DNA of 17,609 bases from an uncultured Collinsella sp. (GTDB taxonomy: Bacteria > Actinomycetota > Coriobacteriia > Coriobacteriales > Coriobacteriaceae), in NCBI GenBank assembly GCA_905208635.1, contig CAJLPX010000033.1, positions 1 through 17,609 of the forward strand, read 5' to 3'. The translations under genes were made by a program, and so were the position numbers. Positions 5,867 through 12,930 of the stretch are shown here, in pieces; the first letter of the stretch is position 1, and every line of letters begins with the position of its first letter. The notes beneath the pieces were generated by a model. The model searched no databases. It was given only the letters and a program-made list of their open reading frames with translations, and had not been told where the DNA came from.

Positions 5867-6667
5867 ATGCAGCGCGTTTGGAGAACGGTTACCGGCTTTT
5901 ACCATGTTTGTGCCCGCGGTACGGGCAAGCAGCTCATCTTTGAGGGCGATGAAGACCGGTGGGAGTTTTTGGAGCTGATGCGCGAGTGCTGCCGCGAGGC
6001 GGGCGTGACGGTTATCGCCTGGTGCCTTATGGGCAATCACGTGGATCTGGTACTCTCGGATTATGAGGACACGATGAGCGCGGCGATGCAACGACTGCTT
6101 TTGACGTACGCTCGTCGGTTCAATAAACGCACGGGGCGCACGGGCCATCTGTTCCAGAACCGTTTTGACCGGCGCTCGCTCGATACCGACCGTTATCTAA
6201 TGGCCGCCATTCGCTATATTCATGCTAATCCGCAGGAGGCGGGTATCGCCCTGATCGAGCGCTATCCGTGGAGCAGCTTTGCCGAGTATCTGCGAGCGTA
6301 TGACAACGATATGACGAGGGGATTTTCGGACCCTTCTTGTGTGCTCGAGCTCTTTGAGTCTGTCAGGGGGTTTCTGGATTATTCTCTGTTAATGCCCGAT
6401 GGTTCCGATCCGGTGATTCACGATATGGATGAGACAGAGTGGGAGCGGCGTGCGTTTGCCGACAAGATGGCGAAGCGCCTGGGTGTGCCGCTCAACAAAC
6501 TCAAGACCGTAGCACCCTCGCGGCGAGACGGAATCATTTTCGCCCTGCACGATGGCGGCTACACGGTGCGCGAGATCGAACGGTATACGGGAATCAGCAA
6601 GAGTACCGTCTCTCGTATCGTGCGCGCTTATGCGCGGGTGAATGCTCAGGCTGAGGGCTCGGAATAG
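5867..6667 (+). CDS. IS200-like/RAYT-type transposase with C-terminal helix-turn-helix
   Basis: The 266-residue product has an N-terminal Y1 transposase domain: FYHVCARGTG (11-20), the metal-binding block CLMGNHVDLVLS (53-64), RTGHLFQNRF (91-100) and RYIHANPQEAG (116-126) with the likely catalytic Tyr117. The C-terminal part (about 195-255) contains YTVREIERYTGISKSTVSRI, a helix-turn-helix seen in this transposase group. The ATG at 5867 follows GAAGGGAGCGCC; the longer open frame upstream looks non-coding. The HUH motif normally reads HVHL; here it is HVDL, so His60 is Asp. The protein may therefore be inactive or use a changed metal site. No IS ends are visible, which fits a domesticated RAYT more than an IS. 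A GGGACAAA palindrome begins about 45 bp downstream. Confidence 0.85.
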   Translation: MQRVWRTVTGFYHVCARGTGKQLIFEGDEDRWEFLELMRECCREAGVTVIAWCLMGNHVDLVLSDYEDTMSAAMQRLLLTYARRFNKRTGRTGHLFQNRFDRRSLDTDRYLMAAIRYIHANPQEAGIALIERYPWSSFAEYLRAYDNDMTRGFSDPSCVLELFESVRGFLDYSLLMPDGSDPVIHDMDETEWERRAFADKMAKRLGVPLNKLKTVAPSRRDGIIFALHDGGYTVREIERYTGISKSTVSRIVRAYARVNAQAEGSE

Positions 6668-6704
6668 AAAATGGCCGAACCACTCTTGTCAAGCGATTCG
6701 GCCA
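6668..6704 (-). terminator. Terminator at the end of the suf operon
   Basis: TGGCCGAA (6672-6679) pairs with TTCGGCCA (6697-6704) across a 17-base loop. On the minus strand a TTTTC tract follows the stem. It lies about 30 bp after the sufU stop codon and also sits just past the end of the converging transposase gene. Confidence 0.65.
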
Positions 6705-6712
6705 ACAAAATT

Positions 6713-6751
6713 CTTAAGATTTGGGACAAATACTACTGATTGTTTTGTCCC
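6713..6751. repeat. GGGACAAA palindrome, copy C, overlapping the sufU stop codon
   Basis: GGGACAAA (6723-6730) and TTTGTCCC (6744-6751) form an 8-bp stem with a 13-base loop. The 18 bases CTTAAGATTTGGGACAAA at 6713-6730 are identical to 12143-12160. The right arm encodes the last residues of SufU and the sufU stop codon lies in the loop. Confidence 0.75.
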
Positions 6752-7167
6752 GTGAGCATGCCGTCGAGGGTGCGCCAGGCGAGCTCGGCGCATTTGACGC
6801 GGGCGGGCATGTGCGAGATGTCCTGGAGCTGGGCGGCCTCGTCCAGATCTTCCAGGTCCTCCTCGGAGAGCTTCTCGCCGCGGATCATGGCGAGGAAGAG
6901 CTCTGCCAGGTGGCGAGCCTCCTCGACGGTCTCGCCGGTGATGAGGTCGGCCATGATGTCGGCACTGGCCTGGCTGATGGCGCAGCCGTGACCGGTAAAG
7001 GAGGCCTCCTCGATCACGTTGTTCTCGACACGCAGCTGCAAGGTGAGCTCGTCTCCGCAGCTAGGGTTGATGCCGTCGTGCTCGTGCGTGGGAGCATCCA
7101 TCTCGTACTTATAGTCGGGGTGCGAGTTGTGCTCCATAAATGTGGTGGAGGTGTACAGATTACCCAT
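6733..7167 (-). CDS. sufU: SufU, zinc/iron-sulfur scaffold-like protein partnering SufS
   Basis: The 144-residue product has the SufU pattern: Cys37 with Asp39 (SCGDELTLQL), Cys62 (GHGCAISQAS) and Cys126 (RVKCAELAW), plus the roughly 20-residue insertion (LEDLDEAAQLQDISHMPAR) that separates SufU from IscU. In Gram-positive bacteria SufU accepts sulfur from SufS and passes it to SufBCD; the three Cys and the Asp bind zinc. The start at 7167 overlaps the end of sufS by 8 bp and has GGAGCACATTCA in front. It is the last gene of the operon. The usual length and all ligands are present, so it should be functional. Confidence 0.95.
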   Translation of the reverse strand: MGNLYTSTTFMEHNSHPDYKYEMDAPTHEHDGINPSCGDELTLQLRVENNVIEEASFTGHGCAISQASADIMADLITGETVEEARHLAELFLAMIRGEKLSEEDLEDLDEAAQLQDISHMPARVKCAELAWRTLDGMLTGQNNQ

Positions 7168-8485
7168 TGAATGTGCTCCAAACGTGATGCAGGCCGGCGA
7201 TGAACTTGTCGATGTCGGCCTTGTCGTTGTAGAAGGCCACGCTGGCGCGGCAGCAGGCAAGGTTCTCGACGCCCAGCCAGGTGAGCAGCGGCTGCGCGCA
7301 GTGGTGACCGGCGCGGATGCAGACGCCGTCCATGTCCATGATGCTCGCGACATCGTGCGGGTGGATGCCCTTGACATTAAAGCTCACGACGCCGTGGTGG
7401 TTATCCCAATAGATTGAGCCGATGATCTGGACAAAGTCGAGCTGCATGAGCTCGCCCATCAGGTAGTGGACGAGTGCCTGTTCGCGTGCCTGGATGTTTT
7501 CGTAGCCCACCGTGTTGACGAGGTAGTCGAGGGCGGCGCCTGTGGCGAAGATGCCGGCGGCGTCCTGCGTGCCGGCCTCGAACTTCTCGGGGACGGGAGC
7601 CCAGACGGCGTCCTGCTCAGTAACCGAGTCGATCATCTCACCGCCGGTAAGCATGGGCGGCATGGCGTTGAGCAGGTCCATCTTGCCCCACAGCACGCCG
7701 ATGCCCATGGGGCCCATGGCCTTGTGCGCGCTAAAGGCAAAGAAGTCGGCGCCCAGATCGGCCACATTGACTGGCATGTGCGGCAGCGACTGTGCGCCGT
7801 CGACGACCAGATAGCCGCCGTACTTGTGCACGAGCTTGCCGAGATTCTTGACCGGGTTCTCGACGCCCAGCACGTTGGAGACCTGTCCCACGGCCAGGAT
7901 CTTGGTCTTGGGGCCCACCTTGGCCAGAACCTCCTCGGTCGTGAGCTGGCCGGTCTTGGTGGGGTAGAGGTAGACGAGCTTGGCACCGGTCCCGCGGCAG
8001 ACCTGCTGCCACGGAATCAGGTTGGAGTGGTGCTCCATGATGGTGATGACGACCTCGTCGCCCGGTTCGAGCACTGTGGGCGCAAAGCTCTTGGCGACCA
8101 GGTTGAGCGACTCGCTCGTGTTGCGGGTGAAGACGATCTCGTTGGCGTTGGGGGCGCCGATGAGGTCGGCGATCTGTTGGCGGACCTTCGCGATGGCGTC
8201 GGTGGCCTCGACGGACAGCGAGTACAGGCCGCGCAGAGGGTTGGCGTTCATGCGCTGGTAGAAGTCGCGTTCGGCGTCGAGCACACAGGCAGGGCGCTGC
8301 GCGGTGGCGGCGCTATCGAGGAAGGCGATCTCGGGGTGCTGCTGGAACAGCGGGAACTGGCCCTTGTAGGGGTTGGTCTCGATATCTACGGTGGGCCAGC
8401 CGCGCGAAGCCTCGTCGCTGGCGTCGAGCTCCATAGGCTCCGGTGCGGTACAGGTGTCACATTTAACGTGCTCGGTATCGATCAT
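7160..8485 (-). CDS. sufS: SufS cysteine desulfurase
   Basis: The 441-residue class V aminotransferase-fold protein has the PLP lysine Lys255 in FAFSAHKAMGPMGIGVLWG and the catalytic cysteine Cys396 in RAGHHCAQP. EHHSNLIPW (151-159) and RNTSESLNL (121-129) are also present, all typical of group II desulfurases. It takes sulfur from cysteine and hands persulfide to SufU. It is about 35 residues longer than typical SufS because of an N-terminal extension with CDTC (Cys9, Cys12). The start at 8485 has GAGGAGGAGCTCGC in front and overlaps the sufD stop as ATGA, which implies translational coupling. Confidence 0.96.
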   Translation of the reverse strand: MIDTEHVKCDTCTAPEPMELDASDEASRGWPTVDIETNPYKGQFPLFQQHPEIAFLDSAATAQRPACVLDAERDFYQRMNANPLRGLYSLSVEATDAIAKVRQQIADLIGAPNANEIVFTRNTSESLNLVAKSFAPTVLEPGDEVVITIMEHHSNLIPWQQVCRGTGAKLVYLYPTKTGQLTTEEVLAKVGPKTKILAVGQVSNVLGVENPVKNLGKLVHKYGGYLVVDGAQSLPHMPVNVADLGADFFAFSAHKAMGPMGIGVLWGKMDLLNAMPPMLTGGEMIDSVTEQDAVWAPVPEKFEAGTQDAAGIFATGAALDYLVNTVGYENIQAREQALVHYLMGELMQLDFVQIIGSIYWDNHHGVVSFNVKGIHPHDVASIMDMDGVCIRAGHHCAQPLLTWLGVENLACCRASVAFYNDKADIDKFIAGLHHVWSTFNG

Positions 8486-9753
8486 GCGAGCTCCTCCTCA
8501 AAGTTGTCGATCAGGTTGTTGCCCAGGCGGACGACGGCGGTGCGGGTGCGCTCGTCGGTGGCGGAAAGCGCAGCGTCCTCCAGCTTGGCGCGGATGAACA
8601 GGTCCTCGGCTGCGTTTTGGTCAAGGCCGCGGCAGGCGAGGTAGAACAGCTGCTCGTCGCGGACGTGGCCGATGGTGGCGCCGTGGTTGCCGGCGACGTC
8701 GTCCTCGTCGCAGAGGATGACGGGAACGGTTTTGTTGTCGACGCCCTTGTTAGCCAAGAGCACCGTCTCGCGCTCGGTGCCGGTTGCACCCTTGCAGCCG
8801 TGCACGAGGTCGATGGTGCCGCGGTAGACCTTCTTGGACGTGCCGGTCAGCACGCCGTTGGCGTCGATTTCGCACTCGGTCTTGCGACCGCGGTGGCGCA
8901 GCTCGTAGTTAAAGTCGCGCACCTGCTCGCGGGCGCCCAGGTAATCGGTATCGATGGTCACCTTGGCGGTATCGCCCAGCAGGTCGCCGGCAAGGCCGGT
9001 GGCGCTGGCGCCGGCACCCAGGACAGTGTGCTGCACGTTGACGCGCGCGCCCTCGTCTAGGAACAGGCCGGTGTCGTCGAGTGCGATCCAGCTGTCGTCG
9101 AGTGTCTGCGTGCAGGTCACGTTGACGGTGGCGTACTCGTGGGCGCACACACGCAGCACGGAGCCCACGACGCCCTCGCCGGCAACGGGGGAGTCCAGGG
9201 CTAGGGCGAGGTCGAGCGTTGCCTGCGGGCGGGCGACGACGTCGATGGCGGCAATCGCAGCCGCTGCGTCGACGCCACTCACGCGCACGGTAACGGCGGC
9301 GTGCTGGTAGGCGGGAACATCGATGACGATGCGCTTGGTGGCGTGCTCGGTCAGATACGCATAGGCAGCCTCGCCCATGCCGGTCTCGAAGGCCTCGGCA
9401 GGGGAGAGCTCCTCCTCGAGCTTGATGGCGCCGGCCTGGTAGACAGAGGTGGCGGGCACGTCGAGCTCGGTCTCGGGCGTGATGCGGGCACGGTCGGCAG
9501 CGTCGCCGGGGGCGGAGGCGCGGCGCTCGGGGAAGCGCTCGGCCATGGCGTCCATGGCGGCGTCGAAGGCGTCGGCCGAGCCGGCAAGCTGCTCGTCCAA
9601 GCCCTCGACCTCAACGGCCTCGGCGGGAGCGGCGGCAAGTTCGTTCGAAAGCTCGAGCTTGGTCTGGTTCATCTTGAGCCAGCCCCAGGTTGCTGCGGGC
9701 ATCGCGTTGACCTGCTCGAGCGTGGTGGCAGCGGTGTTGGTTTCCTGTTTCAT
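8482..9753 (-). CDS. sufD: SufD, component of the SufBCD scaffold complex
   Basis: The 423-residue product has a low-complexity Ala/Glu-rich N-terminal region (about 1-140) and a C-terminal SufBD beta-helix domain. The domain ends in the family hallmark HGATIGHVRDEQLFYLACRG (357-376), then a helical tail LEDAALSATDERTR. With SufB and SufC it forms the cytoplasmic complex on which clusters are built. The ATG (9753-9751) shares one base with the sufB stop codon (TAATG), and GGAAGGAG lies upstream inside sufB. The N-terminal half is poorly conserved, as usual for SufD; the assignment rests on the C-terminal domain and the operon position between sufB and sufS. Confidence 0.93.
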   Translation of the reverse strand: MKQETNTAATTLEQVNAMPAATWGWLKMNQTKLELSNELAAAPAEAVEVEGLDEQLAGSADAFDAAMDAMAERFPERRASAPGDAADRARITPETELDVPATSVYQAGAIKLEEELSPAEAFETGMGEAAYAYLTEHATKRIVIDVPAYQHAAVTVRVSGVDAAAAIAAIDVVARPQATLDLALALDSPVAGEGVVGSVLRVCAHEYATVNVTCTQTLDDSWIALDDTGLFLDEGARVNVQHTVLGAGASATGLAGDLLGDTAKVTIDTDYLGAREQVRDFNYELRHRGRKTECEIDANGVLTGTSKKVYRGTIDLVHGCKGATGTERETVLLANKGVDNKTVPVILCDEDDVAGNHGATIGHVRDEQLFYLACRGLDQNAAEDLFIRAKLEDAALSATDERTRTAVVRLGNNLIDNFEEELA

Positions 9754-11165
9754 TATCCGATCGCTCCTTCCATCTCGAGCTTGATTAGGTTGTTCATCTC
9801 GACGGCGTACTCCAGCGGCAGCTCCTTGGAGACCGGGTTGGCAAAGCCGTTGACGATCATGGTGCGGGCCTCTTCCTCCGAGATGCCGCGGCTCATCAGG
9901 TAGAACACCTTGTCGTCGCCGATACGGCCGATGGTTGCCTCGTGGCCGATGTCGACGTTCTTGGCGCGGATGTCCATGGCGGGGATGGTGTCGGAGCGGC
10001 TCTGGTCGTCGAGCATCAGTGACTGGCAGCTCACGGTTGCCTTGGAGCCCTCGGCCTTGGGCGTGGCCACGATGGAGCTTCGGAAGGTCTGGATGCCGCC
10101 GCTCTTGGAGATGCCCTTGGTCTCGACCGTTGCCGAGGTATCGGGCGCGTTAAGTACGACCTTGCAGCCGGTATCAAGGTTCTGGCCGGCGCCGGCAAAG
10201 GTGATACCGGTAAAGCTCGAGCGAGCCCGGCGGCCGTTGAGCACGCTCATGGGGTAGAGGTAGCCCACGTGGCTGCCGAAGGAGCCGCTGATCCACTCGA
10301 TGTCGCCGTCCTCGTCCACGCGCGCACGCTTGGTGTTGAGGTTGTACATGTTCTTGGACCAGTTCTCGATGGTCGAGTAGCGCAGGTGCGCACGCTTGCC
10401 AACAAAGAGCTCGACGGCGCCGGCGTGGAGGTTGGCCACGTTGTACTTGGGCGCGGAGCAGCCCTCAATAAAGTGCAGGTCGGCATCGTCCTCGACGATG
10501 ATGAGCGTGTGCTCAAACTGGCCGGCACCCTTGGCATTGAGGCGGAAGTAGCTCTGCAACGGGAAGTCGAGCTTGGTGCCCTTGGGCACGTAGACAAACG
10601 AGCCGCCCGACCATACGGCACCGTGCAGGGCCGCAAACTTGTGGTCGGTGGGCGGGATGAGCGTCATAAACTTCTCGTGGATGAGCGGCTCCCACTGCGG
10701 ATCGTGCAGGGCCTCCTCGATGCCGGAGTAGACGATGCCCATCTTGGACGCCGTATCCTGCATGTTGTGGTAGACCAGCTCGGAGTCGTACTGCGCGCCG
10801 ACGCCCGCCAGATAGCTGCGCTCGGCCTCGGGGATGCCCAGGCGCTCAAAGGTGTTCTTGATGTCGTCGGGCACCGACTCCCAGTCGTGCTTTTGGTCGG
10901 TGTTGGGCTTGACATAGGTGACGATGTTGTCCATGTCCAGGCCCTCGATGGAGGGGCCCCACGTCGGATCGGGGAAGCGGTTGAAGATCTTGAGGGACTT
11001 GAGGCGCAGGTCAAGCATCCACTGTGGCTCGTCCTTCTTGGCGCTGATCTCGCGCACGATGTCGGGCGTAATGCCGGCGTCCAGGCGCTCGAATCCCTCC
11101 TCGCCATAGGTGAAGTCGTAGAGGCTGCGGTCGATGTCCGCGACCTCGGTGCGGTTCTTGGTCAT
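9753..11165 (-). CDS. sufB: SufB, core subunit of the SufBCD Fe-S assembly complex
   Basis: The 470-residue product is typical SufB. It has the N-terminal block NRFPDPTWGPSIEGLDMDNI (62-81), HGAVWSGGSFVYVPKG (181-196), HFIEGCSAPKYN (231-242), TFAGAGQNLDTGCKVV (322-337) and HEATIGRIGDDKVFYLMSRG (408-427). The FYLMSRG form is the Gram-positive version; the cysteine at the start of this block in E. coli SufB is absent here, as I recall for Firmicute and actinobacterial SufB. Cysteines at 236, 334 and 380 are candidates for persulfide or cluster binding. AAGGGGCG precedes the ATG, 12 bp after sufC ends. It works with SufC (ATPase) and SufD in the cytoplasm. Confidence 0.97.
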   Translation of the reverse strand: MTKNRTEVADIDRSLYDFTYGEEGFERLDAGITPDIVREISAKKDEPQWMLDLRLKSLKIFNRFPDPTWGPSIEGLDMDNIVTYVKPNTDQKHDWESVPDDIKNTFERLGIPEAERSYLAGVGAQYDSELVYHNMQDTASKMGIVYSGIEEALHDPQWEPLIHEKFMTLIPPTDHKFAALHGAVWSGGSFVYVPKGTKLDFPLQSYFRLNAKGAGQFEHTLIIVEDDADLHFIEGCSAPKYNVANLHAGAVELFVGKRAHLRYSTIENWSKNMYNLNTKRARVDEDGDIEWISGSFGSHVGYLYPMSVLNGRRARSSFTGITFAGAGQNLDTGCKVVLNAPDTSATVETKGISKSGGIQTFRSSIVATPKAEGSKATVSCQSLMLDDQSRSDTIPAMDIRAKNVDIGHEATIGRIGDDKVFYLMSRGISEEEARTMIVNGFANPVSKELPLEYAVEMNNLIKLEMEGAIG

Positions 11166-11177
11166 TGCGTCGCCCCT

Positions 11178-11978
11178 TTACGCCTGCTGCCCGGCAGCGG
11201 CGGCCTCGGCCTGGGCGCGCTGCTCGGCGGCCTCGCGCTCGAAGGTTTCAAAGCCGTTCTTGTCGATCCAGGGGATGAGCGAGGCGTCGTCCTCGCGCAC
11301 GATGTGGCCCTTGACCATAACGTGGACGCGGTCGACATCCAGGTGCTCCAAGATGCGCGTGTTGTGCGTGATGATGAGCATGGAGCCGTCGCAGCTCTTG
11401 CGGTAGGCGTCCATGCCGTGGCTGACGGTGGAAAGCGCGTCGACGTCCAGGCCCGAGTCGGTCTCGTCGAGGATGGCGAGCTTGGGCTGCAGCAGCAGAA
11501 GCTGGAGCATCTCGACCTTCTTCTTCTCGCCGCCCGAGAAGCCTACGCCCAGCTCGCGGTTGAGGTAGGCGGTATCCATGTTGAGCTCGGCCGCGAGCTC
11601 CTTCACGCGGCGGCGGAACTCCTTGCCCTTCATCTCCAGGCCGGGGCGGCCGGCGATGCTGGCACGCAGGAAGCTCGATAGCGGCACGCCAGGGATTTCG
11701 ACCGGGGCCTGGAAGCTCAGGAACAGGCCGGCGCGCGAACGCTTGTCGGTGCTGAGCTCGGTGATGTCCTGGCCGTCAAAGACGATGCGGCCGTCCTGCA
11801 CGGTGTAGACGGGGTCGCCCATGACCAGGTGGCCGAGGGTAGACTTGCCGGCGCCGTTGGGTCCCATCAGCACGTGGGTCTCGCCGGCGGCGACGTTGAG
11901 GTTGACGTTGTGGAGGATGGTCTTCTCGTCCACGGAGGCGGTCAGACCCTCGATGGAAAGCAGCGGATTTGCGCTCAT
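11178..11978 (-). CDS. sufC: SufC, ABC-type ATPase of the SufBCD complex
   Basis: The 266-residue soluble ABC ATPase has Walker A GPNGAGKS (39-46), the Q-loop at LSFQAPVEIPGV (87-98), the signature SGGEKKK (148-154), Walker B LAILDE (167-172) followed by the D-loop SGLDVDAL, and switch His205 (ITHNTR). These are the SufC forms of the motifs. It powers conformational changes in SufB/SufD. The ATG at 11978 is chosen because AGAGAGGGACAGC lies before it; another ATG at 12008 has no RBS. The C-terminal tail is rich in Ala/Gln/Glu. It is the first gene of the operon, so the promoter lies in the region shared with the divergent rrf2-type regulator. Confidence 0.97.
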   Translation of the reverse strand: MSANPLLSIEGLTASVDEKTILHNVNLNVAAGETHVLMGPNGAGKSTLGHLVMGDPVYTVQDGRIVFDGQDITELSTDKRSRAGLFLSFQAPVEIPGVPLSSFLRASIAGRPGLEMKGKEFRRRVKELAAELNMDTAYLNRELGVGFSGGEKKKVEMLQLLLLQPKLAILDETDSGLDVDALSTVSHGMDAYRKSCDGSMLIITHNTRILEHLDVDRVHVMVKGHIVREDDASLIPWIDKNGFETFEREAAEQRAQAEAAAAGQQA

Positions 11979-12042
11979 GCTGTCCCTCTCTGTATATGGT
12001 GTACTCATAGGTGTACTAAACCCTAGGAATCTTCTCGGAATA

Positions 12043-12070
12043 AAGTTACTATGGGTTCGGCGTTAGTCAA
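12043..12070 (-). promoter_or_regulatory. Candidate promoter of the suf operon
   Basis: On the minus strand TTGACT (12070-12065, five of six consensus bases) is followed after 16 bp by TAACTT (12048-12043), a weak -10 box. It lies about 65 bp before the sufC start and is divergent from the regulator gene. The -35 box is convincing, the -10 box is not. Confidence 0.4.
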
Positions 12071-12091
12071 GGGAAAACCCGACTAATCCAC

Positions 12092-12121
12092 TCGACTTTT
12101 CAAATTCTGGGACAAAATAAC
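12092..12121 (+). promoter_or_regulatory. Candidate promoter of the rrf2-type regulator gene
   Basis: TCGACT (12092-12097) and AATAAC (12116-12121) are 18 bp apart, each with four of six consensus bases. Palindrome copy A (12108-12138) overlaps the -10 box, where a repressor could block transcription. This is a weak assignment based on position. Confidence 0.3.
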
Positions 12122-12138
12122 CTGTTGTGTTTGTCCCA
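12108..12138. repeat. GGGACAAA palindrome, copy A, in the sufC/regulator intergenic region
   Basis: TGGGACAAA (12108-12116) and TTTGTCCCA (12130-12138) form a perfect 9-bp stem with a 13-base loop. It shares the stem sequence with copies B (12152-12182) and C (6723-6751), and the loop string AACCTG with copy B. Confidence 0.8.
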
Positions 12139-12142
12139 CTTA

Positions 12143-12182
12143 CTTAAGATTTGGGACAAACAAACCTGGTTATGTTGTCCCA
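12143..12182. repeat. GGGACAAA palindrome, copy B, just before the regulator RBS
   Basis: TGGGACAA (12152-12159) and TTGTCCCA (12175-12182) form an 8-bp stem with a 15-base loop. The leading CTTAAGATT makes 12143-12160 identical to 6713-6730. The palindrome ends 8 bp before the GGGAGGG RBS of the regulator, so it would be in its 5' leader. Confidence 0.8.
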
Positions 12183-12202
12183 GATGCGATGGGAGGGTAG
12201 GT

Positions 12203-12634
12203 ATGCTCATTTCTTCCAAGGGCCGCTATGCCCTCCGACTGATGATCTATATCGCGGCGCTTGGTGACGCCGAGGGCAAGATTGCCCTTCGCGAGGTCGC
12301 CGACCGCGAGCATATCTCGCAAAAGTATTTGGAGCAGCTGGTTCGTCCGCTTATGAAGGCGGGCCTGCTTAAGAGTGTGCGCGGCAAGGGCGGCGGCTAC
12401 ATGATGGCCAAGGACCCGGCCGAGGTGCGTGCCGGCGACATCCTGCGTGCCGTTGAGGGCAGCACGGCCCCGGTGGCGTGCGATGGCATCGACAACAGCT
12501 GCACCCGCAGCGACCTTTGCTCGACCGTCAAGTTCTGGCGTGGTCTGGACGACGTGATCGAAAAGTACGTCGACGGCGTGACGTTGGCCGACCTGGCCGC
12601 CGTCCCCGAGATCAACTTTGACATTAAGCTGTAG
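12203..12634 (+). CDS. Rrf2-family transcriptional regulator, IscR-like Fe-S sensor
   Basis: The 143-residue product is a typical Rrf2 protein. The N-terminal winged helix-turn-helix starts MLISSKGRYALRLMIYIA and includes ISQKYLEQLVRPLMKAGLLKSVRGKGGGY (39-67). Three cysteines, Cys93, Cys100 and Cys106 (ACDGIDNSC then TRSDLC), match in spacing the 2Fe-2S ligands of IscR. It very likely senses Fe-S status and represses or activates the divergent suf operon and itself. The start at 12203 is supported by GGGAGGGTAGGT; the frame is open back to 12125 but without RBS or homology. The toxin-antitoxin pair begins 8 bp after its stop codon and may share its transcript. The family call is firm; its targets are inferred from position. 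Confidence 0.93.
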   Translation: MLISSKGRYALRLMIYIAALGDAEGKIALREVADREHISQKYLEQLVRPLMKAGLLKSVRGKGGGYMMAKDPAEVRAGDILRAVEGSTAPVACDGIDNSCTRSDLCSTVKFWRGLDDVIEKYVDGVTLADLAAVPEINFDIKL

Positions 12635-12642
12635 GGCTGCAA

Positions 12643-12930
12643 ATGACATCTCTCGACAAGGTGTATAAGCAAATTGAAGTTTTTGCTCGGGAATGTGACG
12701 CCGAGAAGGTTGTGCTGTTTGGTTCCCGCGCTCGAGGTGACAACTTGCCTAAGAGCGATATTGACATCGCCGTAGCAGGTTGCCGGGATTTCGGCCGGTT
12801 GTCATATTTGATCGAGGAGCGTCTTGATACTCTTTTAGATGTAGATGTCGTCAATCTCGACGAGTCCTTATCGCGTCAATTGCTCGATGAAATTGCCAGG
12901 GATGGTGTGATTCTGTATGAAAAAATATGA
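12643..12930 (+). CDS. MNT-type nucleotidyltransferase, MntA-like antitoxin
   Basis: The 95-residue product is a minimal nucleotidyltransferase: KVVLFGSRARGDNLPKSDID (22-41) fits GSx10DxD exactly (G27, S28, D39, D41), and a third acidic residue lies in LLDVDVVNLDE (64-74). Small MNT proteins paired with HEPN proteins act as antitoxins that add nucleotides to a tyrosine of the HEPN toxin (shown for MntA/HepT of Shewanella). The gene starts 8 bp after the regulator stop codon with only a weak RBS (TAGGGCTGCAA), suggesting coupling, and overlaps the HEPN gene by 14 bp. It looks more AT-rich than the regulator gene, which suggests transfer. It could also be a housekeeping-type HI0073-like protein of unknown role. 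Confidence 0.88.
   Translation: MTSLDKVYKQIEVFARECDAEKVVLFGSRARGDNLPKSDIDIAVAGCRDFGRLSYLIEERLDTLLDVDVVNLDESLSRQLLDEIARDGVILYEKI

Noticed and set aside
7466..8644. 392-codon plus-strand open frame opposite sufS and the end of sufD
   Set aside because: Low-complexity translation rich in Val, Gly, Asp and His, antisense to well-supported suf genes.
10269..11681. 470-codon plus-strand open frame opposite sufB and sufC
   Set aside because: Another antisense shadow of GC-biased codons; no RBS or recognisable domain.
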